A stretch of DNA of 64,000 bases from Paenibacillus sp. FSL H8-0537 (lineage in GTDB: Bacteria; Bacillota; Bacilli; Paenibacillales; Paenibacillaceae). Numbering within the stretch: position 1 is the first letter of the stretch; every line of letters starts with the position of its first letter. The DNA is taken from contig NZ_CP150290.1 of NCBI RefSeq assembly GCF_038051995.1, positions 4,950,001 through 5,014,000 on the forward strand, written 5' to 3'. Shown one piece after another: positions 9,172 through 17,985 of the stretch. The notes under the pieces were generated by a model. It did no database searches. It was not told the DNA's origin and was given only the letters and a program-made list of their open reading frames with translations. The position numbers and the translations under genes are program-made.

Positions 9172-10107
9172 ATGCTGCATTCATTTTTGCTTATCGTATA
9201 TGGCGTGTTTCTGCCGATTTCGCTGCCTGTCCTTGGAGGAGCTGCCTTGAAGCGCTGGCGGGGACTGGAGACGAAGCCCCTATCAACCATTGCCCTTTAT
9301 TTGCTCAGCCCGGCTCTTATTCTGGAGACGCTGATCAGCGCCAAGCTGTCGATGACAGATATTATTCAGACGAGCGCATTCAGCATTATTAATTTGGTCG
9401 CTCTCTGGCTCGTCGCCGTTCTCGCCTCCCGGCTGCTGCGGCTTTCTCCAGCAGACCAAGCTGGCCTCACGCTTGTATCTGTATTTACGAACTGTGTCAA
9501 CTATGGACTGCCGCTCGTGCTGCTCGCCTTCGGCCAGCTTGGGCTTGCCAAAGCATCGGTCTACGTCATCTCGCAAATGATTCTTGTCAATACCGTTGGC
9601 GTGTATTTCGCAGCCCGCTCCCATTTCTCAGTAAAAAAAGCGGTCCAATCGGTATGCAAGCTTCCCGCTTTATACGCCGTTGTGCTCGCGGTCATTATCC
9701 GGTACACAGGTATGGTTATGCCCGCGGCTGTAGAGGAAGGCCTATCAATGCTGTCCTACGCCTATGCGCCTGTCGTGCTGATTTTGCTAGGCGCACAGAT
9801 GGCCGGAGCGCGCAGCAGCAATAAAGCGACCGATTCGGTCCTGAGCAAGCCGCTCTGGACGGCTATCGCGATCCGGCTGCTGCTTTCTCCAGTCATCGCA
9901 GCCCTTCTGCTCTGGCTGCTGCAGGTAAAAGGGATGCTATTCGCCGTCCTGCTTATACTCGCCTCGATGCCGACGGCAGTCAACGCCGTTATTATGGCGG
10001 AGCAATTTGAAGCATCGCCGAAGCTCGTTTCCCGCTGTATTTTATGGACGACGCTCGCCTCCTTTATCGTGCTGCCTCTGCTGATTGTCCTGGTGCAGCC
10101 GACTTGA
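9172..10107 (+). CDS. AEC-family (auxin efflux carrier-like) transporter
   Basis: 311 residues, about ten membrane helices in two five-helix halves. Typical AEC features include the N-terminal LPVLGGAALKR loop, SVFTNCVNYGLPLVLLAFGQLGLAKASVYVI, and LASMPTAVNAVIMAEQFEASPKLVS near the end. ATG 9172 follows AAAGGA by 9 nt. Bacterial AEC proteins are proposed malate or other carboxylate permeases; the substrate here is unknown. Monocistronic. Confidence 0.88.
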   Translation: MLHSFLLIVYGVFLPISLPVLGGAALKRWRGLETKPLSTIALYLLSPALILETLISAKLSMTDIIQTSAFSIINLVALWLVAVLASRLLRLSPADQAGLTLVSVFTNCVNYGLPLVLLAFGQLGLAKASVYVISQMILVNTVGVYFAARSHFSVKKAVQSVCKLPALYAVVLAVIIRYTGMVMPAAVEEGLSMLSYAYAPVVLILLGAQMAGARSSNKATDSVLSKPLWTAIAIRLLLSPVIAALLLWLLQVKGMLFAVLLILASMPTAVNAVIMAEQFEASPKLVSRCILWTTLASFIVLPLLIVLVQPT

Positions 10108-10147
10108 CTAATTTTCCAGCTCTAATGTGCTTTAATTCAAAGTCTGA

Positions 10148-10378
10148 CGGAAAACTAATGGTGTCTCTACCAATTATAATGAAGAAACTCGTGAGAAACG
10201 TTTGCGTGAAAGAAATTGGTCAGATGAAATGATTCAAGAACACATAAACTTTGCAGAGAAATTGCTTGAAATTGCCGATAAAGAGTATAATCCACCAATG
10301 TCTACTATTGATACAACGGAAACGGATGTAAGCATCGTTGCATCACAAATAAAAGAGTGGATTCTGCGATATGTTTGA
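10148..10378 (+). pseudogene. Remnant of a small P-loop kinase-type gene (3' end)
   Basis: An open frame of 76 codons runs from a stop (TGA 10145) to TGA 10376 with no suitable start in its first half. The translation is coherent protein-like sequence (REKRLRERNWSDEMIQEHI, FAEKLLEIADKEY, then DTTETDVSIVASQIKEWI). It resembles the C-terminal helix pair and 'ID-T-V-A-I-WI' ending of small AAA/shikimate-kinase-like nucleotide kinases. The upstream ATP-binding part is absent. The DNA is markedly A+T-richer than its neighbours, which suggests decay of acquired sequence. The rest of the 10108-10531 gap holds only the terminator below. Confidence 0.5.
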
Positions 10379-10417
10379 GCTTCCTCGGGAGACGTTAGTT
10401 TAATTAACCGTCTTAAT

Positions 10418-10464
10418 AAAAAAACGTCCAAACCCACCTGTTTCAGTGGATTTGAACGTTTTTT
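10418..10464. terminator. Bidirectional intrinsic terminator
   Basis: AAAAAAACGTCCAAACCCAC (10418-10437) pairs with GTGGATTTGAACGTTTTTT (10446-10464) with two mismatches. A-run and T-run on both flanks let it serve both the plus-strand remnant and the leftward ecs genes. Confidence 0.8.
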
Positions 10465-10531
10465 CAGTTTTTTCACCGCAATACCCGGGCCCTTATCTAT
10501 AATAGGCTGCCACCCTGGCAGGTGAGGCGAT

Positions 10532-11821
10532 CTAATCTTCTTCCGCATCAGCAGCAAAAGCGCGGCGCAGTCTGAGCGGGCGAATTGTAAGCAAATAGAC
10601 GATCGCTGCAATCGGTGCTGCTGCTGCAGCAAGCAGGCAGTTGGCACGCAGCAGCATAATGCACGCAGGAAGCCACATAAGCAGGGCAATAATGAGCATC
10701 GTCCATCGGTCCAGCCGGATGAGGCTTTCCATCCTTTGCGCATCAGGAAGCGGATAAACATGCCGCCATACCGTATAACGATGCGTATGGCGAAGCCCGC
10801 CAAGCTGGGCCCCAACAATGAGCATAAATACTGCATAAGCACAGGCAGCACCCCAGCCGGACAACCAGACCGCATCCGCCATCCAATAGGCAATAAACGC
10901 GAACAAGGCGAGCAGCCTTAGCAAAATGCCTCCCATTTCCATTCGCAGCATGGAAGCCGCATATAAATAATCGTAAGTCAGAAGGCGGCGATAGGGTATA
11001 AAGTTCATGACCCAGGAAAGATATTTGCGGCCAGCTGTTCGTGATGGCATCGTAGGCACATCGATAAACAAACCGAAAAAGACATAATACCTTCTTCTCG
11101 TCGCTGCCTCTTCTTCAATTAGCCGCTCCCATGGGATGACGAATCGGCTAGGGAGCCTGTACAGCAGGGCGAATAGCAGGAGGAGCAATATTATAAAGCC
11201 TCCCGCATACAGCGGTGCACGGGTCAGCATACCCGCCCAAGCAAGCGCCGTCGCTGCCCAGCGAGCCACTCGAAACAGCATTCTCATGCCGCCCCAGGCC
11301 AGCTGCCGTTCCCGCCATGCAGCAGCTGTATTTGCTATACGAAGCACAGCCGCAGCCAAAACCAGCAGCCACATATCCGCTGGGCCGGTGCCCTGCGTGT
11401 AAATAGGCCAATAAGCAAGCAGCAGGAAGGCGCATAAAGCGACCAGAGCTATAATGCTTCGCTTAAAGGAAGATCCCCAATAACGGCGCATCGCTGATTC
11501 CTGCGGCATATGGAAGACGACATCTGCCGCCTGCAGAAAGGTGCGAAACGGGCTCCAGCAAAGCACGGGAACCAGTGCCACTATGCCAACCAGCGCGGTC
11601 GGAAAATCAGCCGGCACGTCACGAATCAGCTTAATATAACTAAACACCCCGGTAATGACAAAAAGCGAAAGAAACAGCGGGAATCCACTTTGTCCCATAT
11701 AGCGCAAATACGGCAGCGTTTCCTCGCGGAAGCTTCGGGCACGCTTTTTCCATAGCTTTTGCATCGCCTGTTCCTTCAATTGCTTCTGCTCTTGATTAGC
11801 TTCTTGCGATTTAGCCATCAT
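10532..11821 (-). CDS. ecsB: ABC transporter permease, EcsB family
   Basis: 429 residues, mostly hydrophobic, with about 8-10 membrane helices and a basic N-terminus (residues 1-38). SGFPLFLSLFVITGVFSYI, VLCWSPFRTFLQAADVVFHMP and YFVFG-like loops match EcsB-type permeases. It starts with an ATG pair at 11821/11818 overlapping the stop of the ATPase gene (ATGA), so the two are co-translated. In B. subtilis the Ecs transporter affects secretion, sporulation and intramembrane proteolysis through RasP; the exact cargo is not settled. Confidence 0.88.
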   Translation of the reverse strand: MMAKSQEANQEQKQLKEQAMQKLWKKRARSFREETLPYLRYMGQSGFPLFLSLFVITGVFSYIKLIRDVPADFPTALVGIVALVPVLCWSPFRTFLQAADVVFHMPQESAMRRYWGSSFKRSIIALVALCAFLLLAYWPIYTQGTGPADMWLLVLAAAVLRIANTAAAWRERQLAWGGMRMLFRVARWAATALAWAGMLTRAPLYAGGFIILLLLLFALLYRLPSRFVIPWERLIEEEAATRRRYYVFFGLFIDVPTMPSRTAGRKYLSWVMNFIPYRRLLTYDYLYAASMLRMEMGGILLRLLALFAFIAYWMADAVWLSGWGAACAYAVFMLIVGAQLGGLRHTHRYTVWRHVYPLPDAQRMESLIRLDRWTMLIIALLMWLPACIMLLRANCLLAAAAAPIAAIVYLLTIRPLRLRRAFAADAEED

Positions 11822-12570
11822 GGCTTGTCTCCAGCAACGAGCTTATAGAACGCATCCTCCAGCGTTCCGCCGCGCATCGCCATGCCCGCCGCTTCGCATA
11901 CATCCGCAAGCGTTCCGCTGGCAACGATGCGTCCATGATGCATCACAATAAACTTGTCGCAATAAGCTTCTACCGTAGCTAAAATATGCGAGCTCATCAA
12001 AATAGCCGAGCCGTTCTGCTTAACTTCCACAAGCCGTTCCAGCAAGGAGCGAATGCCCAGCGGGTCCAGCCCAAGAAACGGCTCGTCAATGATGTATAAT
12101 GGCGGCTCTGACAGCAGCGCGTTCATTATCATGACCTTCTGCTTCATCCCTTTAGATAGATGGGCGGCAAAAGCTCCTTTTTTCGCATTCATCTGGAACT
12201 CGTTCAACAAATCCATTCGCTTCTTTTCATATTCCTGAACAGAAACCCCGTAGGCCATTCCCGTCAGACGCAAATGCTCCTCAACCGTAAGCTCGTCGAA
12301 TAGCACCGGGGTTTCGGGCACATAGGCAAAAGCGGAGCGGTAGCGATCCGGATCTTCCTCCAGCTTGACGCCCCCAACCTTAACCTCACCCTGCTGCGGC
12401 TTCATCAAGCCGAGAATATGCTTAATTGTCGTACTTTTGCCTGCCCCATTGAGGCCAATTAAGCCGACCATTTCGCCCGGACGCAGCTGAAACGATACAT
12501 GATGCAGGACAGGACGGCGCGGACTATATCCTCCTGTCAAATCGGCAACTTCCAATACAGGCTCTATCAT
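11818..12570 (-). CDS. ecsA: ABC transporter ATP-binding protein, EcsA family
   Basis: 250 residues. Walker A GLNGAGKST, Q-loop region AYVPETPVLFDEL, signature LSKGMKQKV, Walker B LYIIDEPFLGLDPLG, and H-loop MSSHIL. The LSKGMKQK form and length match EcsA. Partner of the adjacent permease, with a 4-nt gene overlap. No dedicated terminator is visible upstream; transcription starts within 12571-12680. Confidence 0.92.
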   Translation of the reverse strand: MIEPVLEVADLTGGYSPRRPVLHHVSFQLRPGEMVGLIGLNGAGKSTTIKHILGLMKPQQGEVKVGGVKLEEDPDRYRSAFAYVPETPVLFDELTVEEHLRLTGMAYGVSVQEYEKKRMDLLNEFQMNAKKGAFAAHLSKGMKQKVMIMNALLSEPPLYIIDEPFLGLDPLGIRSLLERLVEVKQNGSAILMSSHILATVEAYCDKFIVMHHGRIVASGTLADVCEAAGMAMRGGTLEDAFYKLVAGDKP

Positions 12571-12685
12571 TATCCATTCACCTTCATACTATAAAATTAA
12601 TATCGCTTCTTCAGCATACCGAATTCGAGAGCAAAGTTCAAAATTTCCCATCCTTAGTATCTATTCAGACCCTTGCTTGTAATCC

Positions 12686-12777
12686 AGGCGAAACGGCTGT
12701 TGCCATCCATTGGCGGCGCGTTTCATTCCGAGAAATATAGAGAAAGGATAACGAAATGATTTACTTTCCTATATTTC
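12686..12777. repeat. Diverged single copy of the 98-bp repeat family
   Basis: This 92-bp stretch matches the repeat unit of the array at 59745-60136: GAAACGGCTGT, then a shortened GCGGCGCGTTTCATTCCG, then GAAATATAGAGAAAGGAT and CTTTCCTATATTTC. The last two arms form a hairpin. It lies in the 347-nt gap between ecsA and the helicase gene (12571-12917). The rest of that gap holds an imperfect TGGCGCC/GGGCGCCA inverted repeat (about 12820-12851) and no gene that I can support. Confidence 0.85.
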
Positions 12778-12917
12778 AAAAAGCCCCCGTTCCGCAATGG
12801 ATGAAGCTAAAACGGCTAGCGTGGCGCCAAGGAAAAATAGCTGGGCGCCAGCTTGCCTCTTCATACCAATTTGCTGGAAAAGGGGCTTGAATTATAATCT
12901 TGTTCTTGCTTAAAAGC

Positions 12918-14459
12918 TTACTCCTTCGTATCGCCCGACTCGCGCTTTGCTTTCAGCCATTTCGGAGCGCCTTTATCCTTGCTCTTCTTCTGGCGCTCCT
13001 GCTTGGAGAGCACCTTCGCCTTCGGTTTCGCTGGAACAGCCGCTTTCTGTGGCTCATTAGCTGCGGAGGCAGCGATTCCCGCTGTTCTCGCCCGCACTGC
13101 CCCATCTGCTTGTGCATCATTCCTGCGGCTGCCCGGCTGAACTTCGCCCCGGCGCCTCTCGCCTTGCGGAGCTTGCCCACCTGCACCTTGTCTGAACTCT
13201 CCGCGCTGCCTCTCGCCTCGCGCTCCATCACCTTGCGCTAAGTCGCCGCCTGACGCCTGACGACTCTTCGGCGCTCCCGTATAATCCGGACGTTTGAACG
13301 AGGATTTATCGTTCCGCGCTTCCTCCGGTGTAACCAGCTTGCCTCTAAGCATCGCCTTCTCCGGAAGATCAATGCCGAGCTGCTTGCGGAACTTGTCCAT
13401 AATAAAATGCTCCTGCGGCGTAACAATGGAAATAACGGTTCCCGTGCGGCCCATGCGGCCCGTCCGGCCCGCCCGATGCACATAATGATCGGCATCAAGC
13501 GCTGGCTCCAGATTGATAACGAGCGGCAAGCCTTCAATATCGAGTCCCCTCGCGGCAACGTCAGTCGCAAGCAGTAGCTGGCACGCACCTTCGCGAAAGC
13601 GTGCAAGCGTAGCAGCACGACGCTGCTTGTCAGCATCGCCATATAGCGCCTCTACCGTAAAGCCCTCATAGCTGAGCTTCGCTTCCCAGTTTGAAATCGT
13701 GTCCGTCTCATTCAAAAACAGCAACGCCGATTTTGGCTTCAGCATGCGAATGATGCGACGGGCGATATCCGGCTTGTCCCGTTTGTCGCATACGAAATAA
13801 TAATTCGTAATTGTCTCCGACACGCGATGCTCAGGGGCAACCTGAATTCGATGCGGCTCATTCATCCAGCGGCTTTCAAAGCGTGCCATCTGCTCTGGAT
13901 AAGTCGCCGAGAAAAAAGCGATTTGGCGATTTTGTCCCATAGCAAAAAGAATCGTCTCCACTTCGCGAGTCGAGCTCAGCTGGAACACTTGGTCCACTTC
14001 ATCAACGACGACCTGATTGACGGCATGCAGCTTGATTTTGCGCAGCTTAAGCAGCTCGTGAATACGTCCCGGCGTACCGATGACAATTTGCGGATGCAGC
14101 TTAAGCTTCTCTACTTGGCGCTTGAGCGCTGCGCCGCCAATTAGCTGCTGCACACGGAGGCCCAGCGGCTTCGCATAAAATTCAGCTACCCGTACAATCT
14201 GCATAGCCAGCTCCTGCGTAGGAGCAATGACGACACCCTGAATTTCTTTCGACGATGCATTCAGCTTTTGCAGCAAAGGCAGCAAATAGGCCAGCGTCTT
14301 GCCTGTTCCCGTCTGCGAACGTGCGGAAACGTCCTGCCCTCCGAGCAGTACCGGAATGGCCTCTGCTTGCACCGCAGTAGGCTCCTGAATACCCTCTTCA
14401 ACCAGCGCTTCCGCCAGCTGTTCATTTAAACCTAAATCCAACCAATTTTGCTTACTCAT
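12918..14459 (-). CDS. DEAD-box ATP-dependent RNA helicase with basic tail
   Basis: 513 residues. Q motif and motif I (SQTGTGKT), Ia (APTQELA), motif II VVDEVDQVF, so DEVD rather than DEAD, motif III FFSAT, motif V TDVAARGLDIEGL, and motif VI HRAGRTGR. After about residue 385 comes a ~125-residue low-complexity tail rich in Arg, Gly, Gln and Lys (RGERQRGEFRQG, KERQKKSKDKGAPKW), suited to non-specific RNA binding. Family members unwind structured RNA in ribosome assembly or mRNA decay. Monocistronic. Confidence 0.93.
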   Translation of the reverse strand: MSKQNWLDLGLNEQLAEALVEEGIQEPTAVQAEAIPVLLGGQDVSARSQTGTGKTLAYLLPLLQKLNASSKEIQGVVIAPTQELAMQIVRVAEFYAKPLGLRVQQLIGGAALKRQVEKLKLHPQIVIGTPGRIHELLKLRKIKLHAVNQVVVDEVDQVFQLSSTREVETILFAMGQNRQIAFFSATYPEQMARFESRWMNEPHRIQVAPEHRVSETITNYYFVCDKRDKPDIARRIIRMLKPKSALLFLNETDTISNWEAKLSYEGFTVEALYGDADKQRRAATLARFREGACQLLLATDVAARGLDIEGLPLVINLEPALDADHYVHRAGRTGRMGRTGTVISIVTPQEHFIMDKFRKQLGIDLPEKAMLRGKLVTPEEARNDKSSFKRPDYTGAPKSRQASGGDLAQGDGARGERQRGEFRQGAGGQAPQGERRRGEVQPGSRRNDAQADGAVRARTAGIAASAANEPQKAAVPAKPKAKVLSKQERQKKSKDKGAPKWLKAKRESGDTKE

Positions 14460-14485
14460 GTTCGAGTCCTCTCTTGTTCAAAACA

Positions 14486-15259
14486 CTATTTTCGATCCAG
14501 CATGCCGCCGAACAATCGGTCAATCAGACGCGGAAAAAGCTGATAAAGCTTAATGCCGAACGCCGCCGATCTCGGCAAATTAATTTCTGCCTTCCTGCGC
14601 TCAATAAGCCGCACAATGGCCTTGACTACATAGTCAGGCTTCATCATAAAGAAGCTGACATTTTTCACATAATTGCCTGACGGATCTGCCAGCGAAAAAA
14701 ACGGCGTGTCAATCGGTCCGGGATTTACCGCCGATACGACAATCCCTTTGCCCCGCAGCTCCATCCGCAGCGAATTGGTAAAGCCGAGCACCGCATGCTT
14801 CGTTGCCGTGTAGGCCGTTGACTTGGCTGAGCCGATCTTGCCTGCGAGTGAGGCAATATTTACGATATGACCGCTGCCTTGGGAAAGCATATATGGCAGC
14901 ACAGCCTTCGTGCAGCGAACGATACCCATATAATTCGTATCCATCATCTGGTCAAATTCTTCGACCGGCATCGTCTCAAAATATTCAAACTGCCCGTAAC
15001 CAGCATTATTAATCAATATATCGAGACGCCCATGCTTTTGCAGCACTGCCTGAATGACCTGCTGAACATCTTCCATGCTCGTTACATCCATCTGAAAATA
15101 GGAGCTATTGCTGCCGATTTCTGCCACATGCGCCTTCAGCTTCTCCACATTTCGTCCGGTCAGCACCACAATGGCGCCGCGCATCGCAAGCTGCTTTGCA
15201 GCAAGTGCTCCTATCCCGCTGGAAGCGCCGGAAATAAGCACAACTTTGCCATTTAACAT
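14486..15259 (-). CDS. Short-chain dehydrogenase/reductase
   Basis: 257 residues of classical SDR: cofactor motif GASSGIGALA near residue 11, NNAGYG near 88, and catalytic Ser-Tyr-Lys in IASLAGKIGSAKSTAYTATKHA (YTATK). The downstream PGPIDTPF motif is also present. The C-terminal extension ending in an R-L-F-GG basic segment is like DltE/YqjQ-type SDRs. It follows the helicase start by 26 nt on the same strand, so the two may be co-transcribed. Substrate unknown. Confidence 0.88.
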   Translation of the reverse strand: MLNGKVVLISGASSGIGALAAKQLAMRGAIVVLTGRNVEKLKAHVAEIGSNSSYFQMDVTSMEDVQQVIQAVLQKHGRLDILINNAGYGQFEYFETMPVEEFDQMMDTNYMGIVRCTKAVLPYMLSQGSGHIVNIASLAGKIGSAKSTAYTATKHAVLGFTNSLRMELRGKGIVVSAVNPGPIDTPFFSLADPSGNYVKNVSFFMMKPDYVVKAIVRLIERRKAEINLPRSAAFGIKLYQLFPRLIDRLFGGMLDRK

Positions 15260-15399
15260 CCGTCATCACCTAAAGCTAATTCTACTTGATCAGGGCATTT
15301 TAAGCAAAGAAACCTTTGTAAAACATTGCTTAGGCTTCCGCCACTTTATGATTTTGGACAATACGCTTCTGTCTCAGTACAATATTAAGGAAAGGAAGG

Positions 15400-16038
15400 A
15401 TGAGCAAAATGAAATCCTATAAGGAATTAATGGTGCCTGAGGATGCATGGGAAGAAATTCAAAGCCTTGTATCCGAAGCTGCCAATCCCGTTACCATTGT
15501 CAGCTGTTCCATTGAGGCTGGCAGGAAAACGCTGGAGCATTTGCAAGTTACGAATCGCTCCTATTTGGGGGCTATTGCCTTGGAATGCGGAGGACTGCTT
15601 GTCGATTATGGCTGGTTAAAAATATTAGGGGCAGGAAATGAGCGGCTTTCAGGCTCTTTAGCAACTTGGAACAGTCCCATCCAAAACATTTTGGTCGTAG
15701 CTTATGATATAATTGGCGGCTTCTTTGCCATTCATTCCAATAATAAAACCGTATTTTATTTGGCGCCTGACACGCTTGAATGGGAGGATACCGAGTGTAC
15801 CTATTCCGAGTTTATAGGCTGGGCGCTGAATGGCGATCTGCAATTATTTTATAAGACAATGCGCTGGGAAAGCTGGATGGCGGACTCCCAAACGCTAAAA
15901 GGAGATCAAGCCTTTTCCATTGTCCCCTACCTATGGACTGCCGAAGGGCAAAATATTGAGCAAGCATCCAAAAGGCCCGTAAGCGTACTTGAGCTGTATG
16001 AGCTGCATCAGGAAATGGGCAAATCATTAAACACTTAA
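15400..16038 (+). CDS. DUF2625 family protein
   Basis: 212 residues matching the DUF2625 pattern: LQVTNRSYLGAIALECGGLLVDYGWLKILG, GSLATWNS, DIIGGFFAIHS, FYLAPDTLEWED, YSEFIGWALNGDLQLFYKTMRW and QAFSIVPYLWTAEG. ATG 15400 overlaps a purine-rich AAGGAAAGGAAGG; the in-frame ATG at 15409 would have better spacing. No catalytic motif is known for this family. Monocistronic, soluble. Confidence 0.85.
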   Translation: MSKMKSYKELMVPEDAWEEIQSLVSEAANPVTIVSCSIEAGRKTLEHLQVTNRSYLGAIALECGGLLVDYGWLKILGAGNERLSGSLATWNSPIQNILVVAYDIIGGFFAIHSNNKTVFYLAPDTLEWEDTECTYSEFIGWALNGDLQLFYKTMRWESWMADSQTLKGDQAFSIVPYLWTAEGQNIEQASKRPVSVLELYELHQEMGKSLNT

Positions 16039-16104
16039 TCCCAGCCGTAGAAAGCCTTTTCCTCCAAAAAGATGGAAATATAATATCAGCTCTTATAAAT
16101 GCAA

Positions 16105-16126
16105 AAAAACTCCCTAAGGAGTTTTT
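16105..16126. terminator. Terminator between convergent DUF2625 and cheX
   Basis: AAAAACTCC (16105-16113), loop CTAA, GGAGTTTTT (16118-16126). It is symmetric and can act in both directions. Confidence 0.8.
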
Positions 16127-16137
16127 CGCCGTTACGA

Positions 16138-16599
16138 TTACGATGCTACCAGAACCTGAATATCCAGTTCACCAATTCCCTCCATAATGAGCGGAATGGT
16201 TAATGCTTGCTGCGCTTTAAAGCCAGCAGCAGTTGCAGACTGAATGACCTTCGGCGGTGTAATATCTACATGGACGCCCTGATTCGATAACATCGTGCTC
16301 GCATTCCCGCTAATCATGTTGCCAAGCTCAGAAATGGCGCTTCTGCCCATTTCGTCAATTTCAGAAATCGAGAAGCCGCCCATCATAGCCGATATCATCT
16401 TCATCGCTACCGATTCGCTTAGTCCAAAAACGATATCAGCGTTCATTTGTCCGTTCAGGCCGATTTGTATCCAAATGTAATTTTCAACAAATTTTACATC
16501 TTTCAAGCCTAATTGCCCTGTCGACGGCTTTATCTGGATGACCTGCTCAATTACACTTTTTGCCGCTTCAAGAAACGGATTAATATACTCAGCCTTCAT
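16138..16599 (-). CDS. cheX: Chemotaxis phosphatase CheX
   Basis: 153 residues. The CheC/CheX/FliY phosphatase signature E-x-x-N is visible in AISELGNMISGNAS. The N-terminal helix (NPFLEAAKSVIEQV) and MKMISAMMGG match CheX, and only one such signature is present, as in CheX, rather than two as in CheC. CheX dephosphorylates CheY-P. No other motility gene is near, so it is an isolated gene. Its promoter has a TATAAT -10 on the minus strand (16650-16655). Confidence 0.88.
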   Translation of the reverse strand: MKAEYINPFLEAAKSVIEQVIQIKPSTGQLGLKDVKFVENYIWIQIGLNGQMNADIVFGLSESVAMKMISAMMGGFSISEIDEMGRSAISELGNMISGNASTMLSNQGVHVDITPPKVIQSATAAGFKAQQALTIPLIMEGIGELDIQVLVAS

Positions 16600-16649
16600 A
16601 ACGGGAATACGCTCCTTTTCGACAAAGATCGCGATTTTTTATATTCCTC

Positions 16650-16655
16650 ATTATA
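16650..16655 (-). promoter_or_regulatory. -10 element of cheX
   Basis: Minus-strand TATAAT about 50 nt before the start at 16599. No convincing -35 was seen. Confidence 0.4.
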
Positions 16656-16834
16656 CTTTTAAAAATAGGACAAGTATACTATTTTTATCATTTTTGAACC
16701 TTAAGACCTATGAGTTTGTGTTCATTTTCAAATGCTTTATAAGGGAATTTCGAGGATTTTCGCACCAAATTTATGGACCTAGTTAATTTTCGGATATAAA
16801 GTACTAGATGAACACAGCGATACACAATCAAGGC

Positions 16835-17836
16835 TTATATAGCTTGTGCCTGATTTGCATGAGCCTTGCGGTAACGGATTCTAAGCAGCCGCAGCCGTTC
16901 ATACAGCATATCCACCTGTTCATGCTTCAAGCCCTCTGCTCCATATACTTGCTGAAGCACGGGCTTCAAGTAGCGGTCGCCCGACTGCTCGAACGTTTCC
17001 CAGACAAGCTGCTGCTCGGATTCCGGCATATGCAGCAGCTCGCGTGCAACAAGCGGCTCAACATCATATCCTTCAGCTTCAAGCTGCTCGATTCTGTCCA
17101 TTATTTCCCTGCGTGACAGCTCGAGGCTGGCGCCTAGCTGCTCCAGCGTCTCCTCGCTGTTCAAACAGCTGAGAATCCGCTTTTTCTGCAGCTGCTTGTC
17201 CATCTCGTTTTTGAATTTTACTTCCTTCTGCTTATACAGCCACCTTGTAAAATCAGACTTGTCCAGCAGCTGCTCTACCCAGTCAAGCGGAAAGCTTGTT
17301 TCACGGGCATGCTTATCTGTAATCGCCAAAATTTCAGCTCCATATCGATTTTGCTTGCTCTCTCCCCACCCGGGAATTTGCAGCAGTTCTTCGGCCGTAT
17401 GCGGTACAAACGTGCTGAACATCCACAGCATCCGATTCGTTGCAATGAGGTAAGCCGACCTCTTCTCTCCTCCTGCTTTCACCCTGCGCCAATCTCTTAA
17501 TTGTTCAAACAAGTCTTGATCCGCGTTCAGTTCGCCATAACACTGCACCATTGCCTGCAAGCTGCCCATTCCCGAATGGCGCCGGCCTTCCAGCATAGAT
17601 TCAACGACCGGCGTAAAGCCCTCTCCCATTCGTACCGCCACGCCATGGCGAAAGGCGAGCAGCATGTCCTCCCAGGAAACGCCTTCATACCAGACATCAG
17701 GCGCAGCTGCCGTATGCTCGCCATCGACCCATAGTACTGACCAAATGCCCTCCTGTTCGCAAATCGACAATTGGGCGGTATGTACGCCCTCCTCCATCGA
17801 GGATTTTTCAAATGTGTTCAAAAAGAAAATTTGCAT
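16835..17836 (-). CDS. HRDC-domain protein
   Basis: 333 residues. The middle (about 100-180) is an HRDC-like helical domain: LFEQLRDWRRVKAG, SAYLIATNRMLWMFSTFVP, AEELLQIPGWGESKQNRYGAEIL. HRDC modules bind nucleic acid in RecQ and RNase D. The N-terminal ~95 residues (beta-rich) and the charged C-terminal ~150 residues (with SLELSRREIMDRIEQLEAEGYDV, a possible winged-helix) are not assignable. No helicase or nuclease domain is present. Its mRNA leader contains a full terminator hairpin (see 17881-17930), suggesting attenuation. Confidence 0.75.
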   Translation of the reverse strand: MQIFFLNTFEKSSMEEGVHTAQLSICEQEGIWSVLWVDGEHTAAAPDVWYEGVSWEDMLLAFRHGVAVRMGEGFTPVVESMLEGRRHSGMGSLQAMVQCYGELNADQDLFEQLRDWRRVKAGGEKRSAYLIATNRMLWMFSTFVPHTAEELLQIPGWGESKQNRYGAEILAITDKHARETSFPLDWVEQLLDKSDFTRWLYKQKEVKFKNEMDKQLQKKRILSCLNSEETLEQLGASLELSRREIMDRIEQLEAEGYDVEPLVARELLHMPESEQQLVWETFEQSGDRYLKPVLQQVYGAEGLKHEQVDMLYERLRLLRIRYRKAHANQAQAI

Positions 17837-17880
17837 CTTTCATCTCTCCCTGGCTGCTCCAATTTCAAATAAAAGGACAT

Positions 17881-17930
17881 AAAAAAAGCACCTCCCCATA
17901 GCTCATCCAGAGCCATAGAGAGGTGCTTCC
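17881..17930 (-). terminator. Terminator/attenuator hairpin in the HRDC-gene leader
   Basis: On the minus strand AAGCACCTC and GAGGTGCTT form a perfect 9-bp stem that continues inward (TCTATGGCT with AGCTATGGG) to about 18 pairs, followed by seven T. It lies between a good promoter (17957-17985) and the HRDC start at 17836, so transcripts for that gene must pass it. Confidence 0.8.
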
Positions 17931-17956
17931 TCACGTTCAAATATTCGATTAGCAGT

Positions 17957-17985
17957 ATATTATCATATGCTTTTCAATCTGACAA
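17957..17985 (-). promoter_or_regulatory. Sigma-A promoter for the HRDC-gene leader
   Basis: Minus strand TTGTCA (-35, plus 17980-17985), exactly 17 nt, then TAATAT (-10, plus 17957-17962). The predicted transcript starts near 17950 and runs into the hairpin at 17881-17930. Confidence 0.65.

Noticed and set aside
10044..10232. Plus-strand frame overlapping the AEC gene end and the remnant
   Set aside because: It is out of frame with both the transporter and the kinase-like remnant, has no ribosome site, and its sequence does not look like protein.
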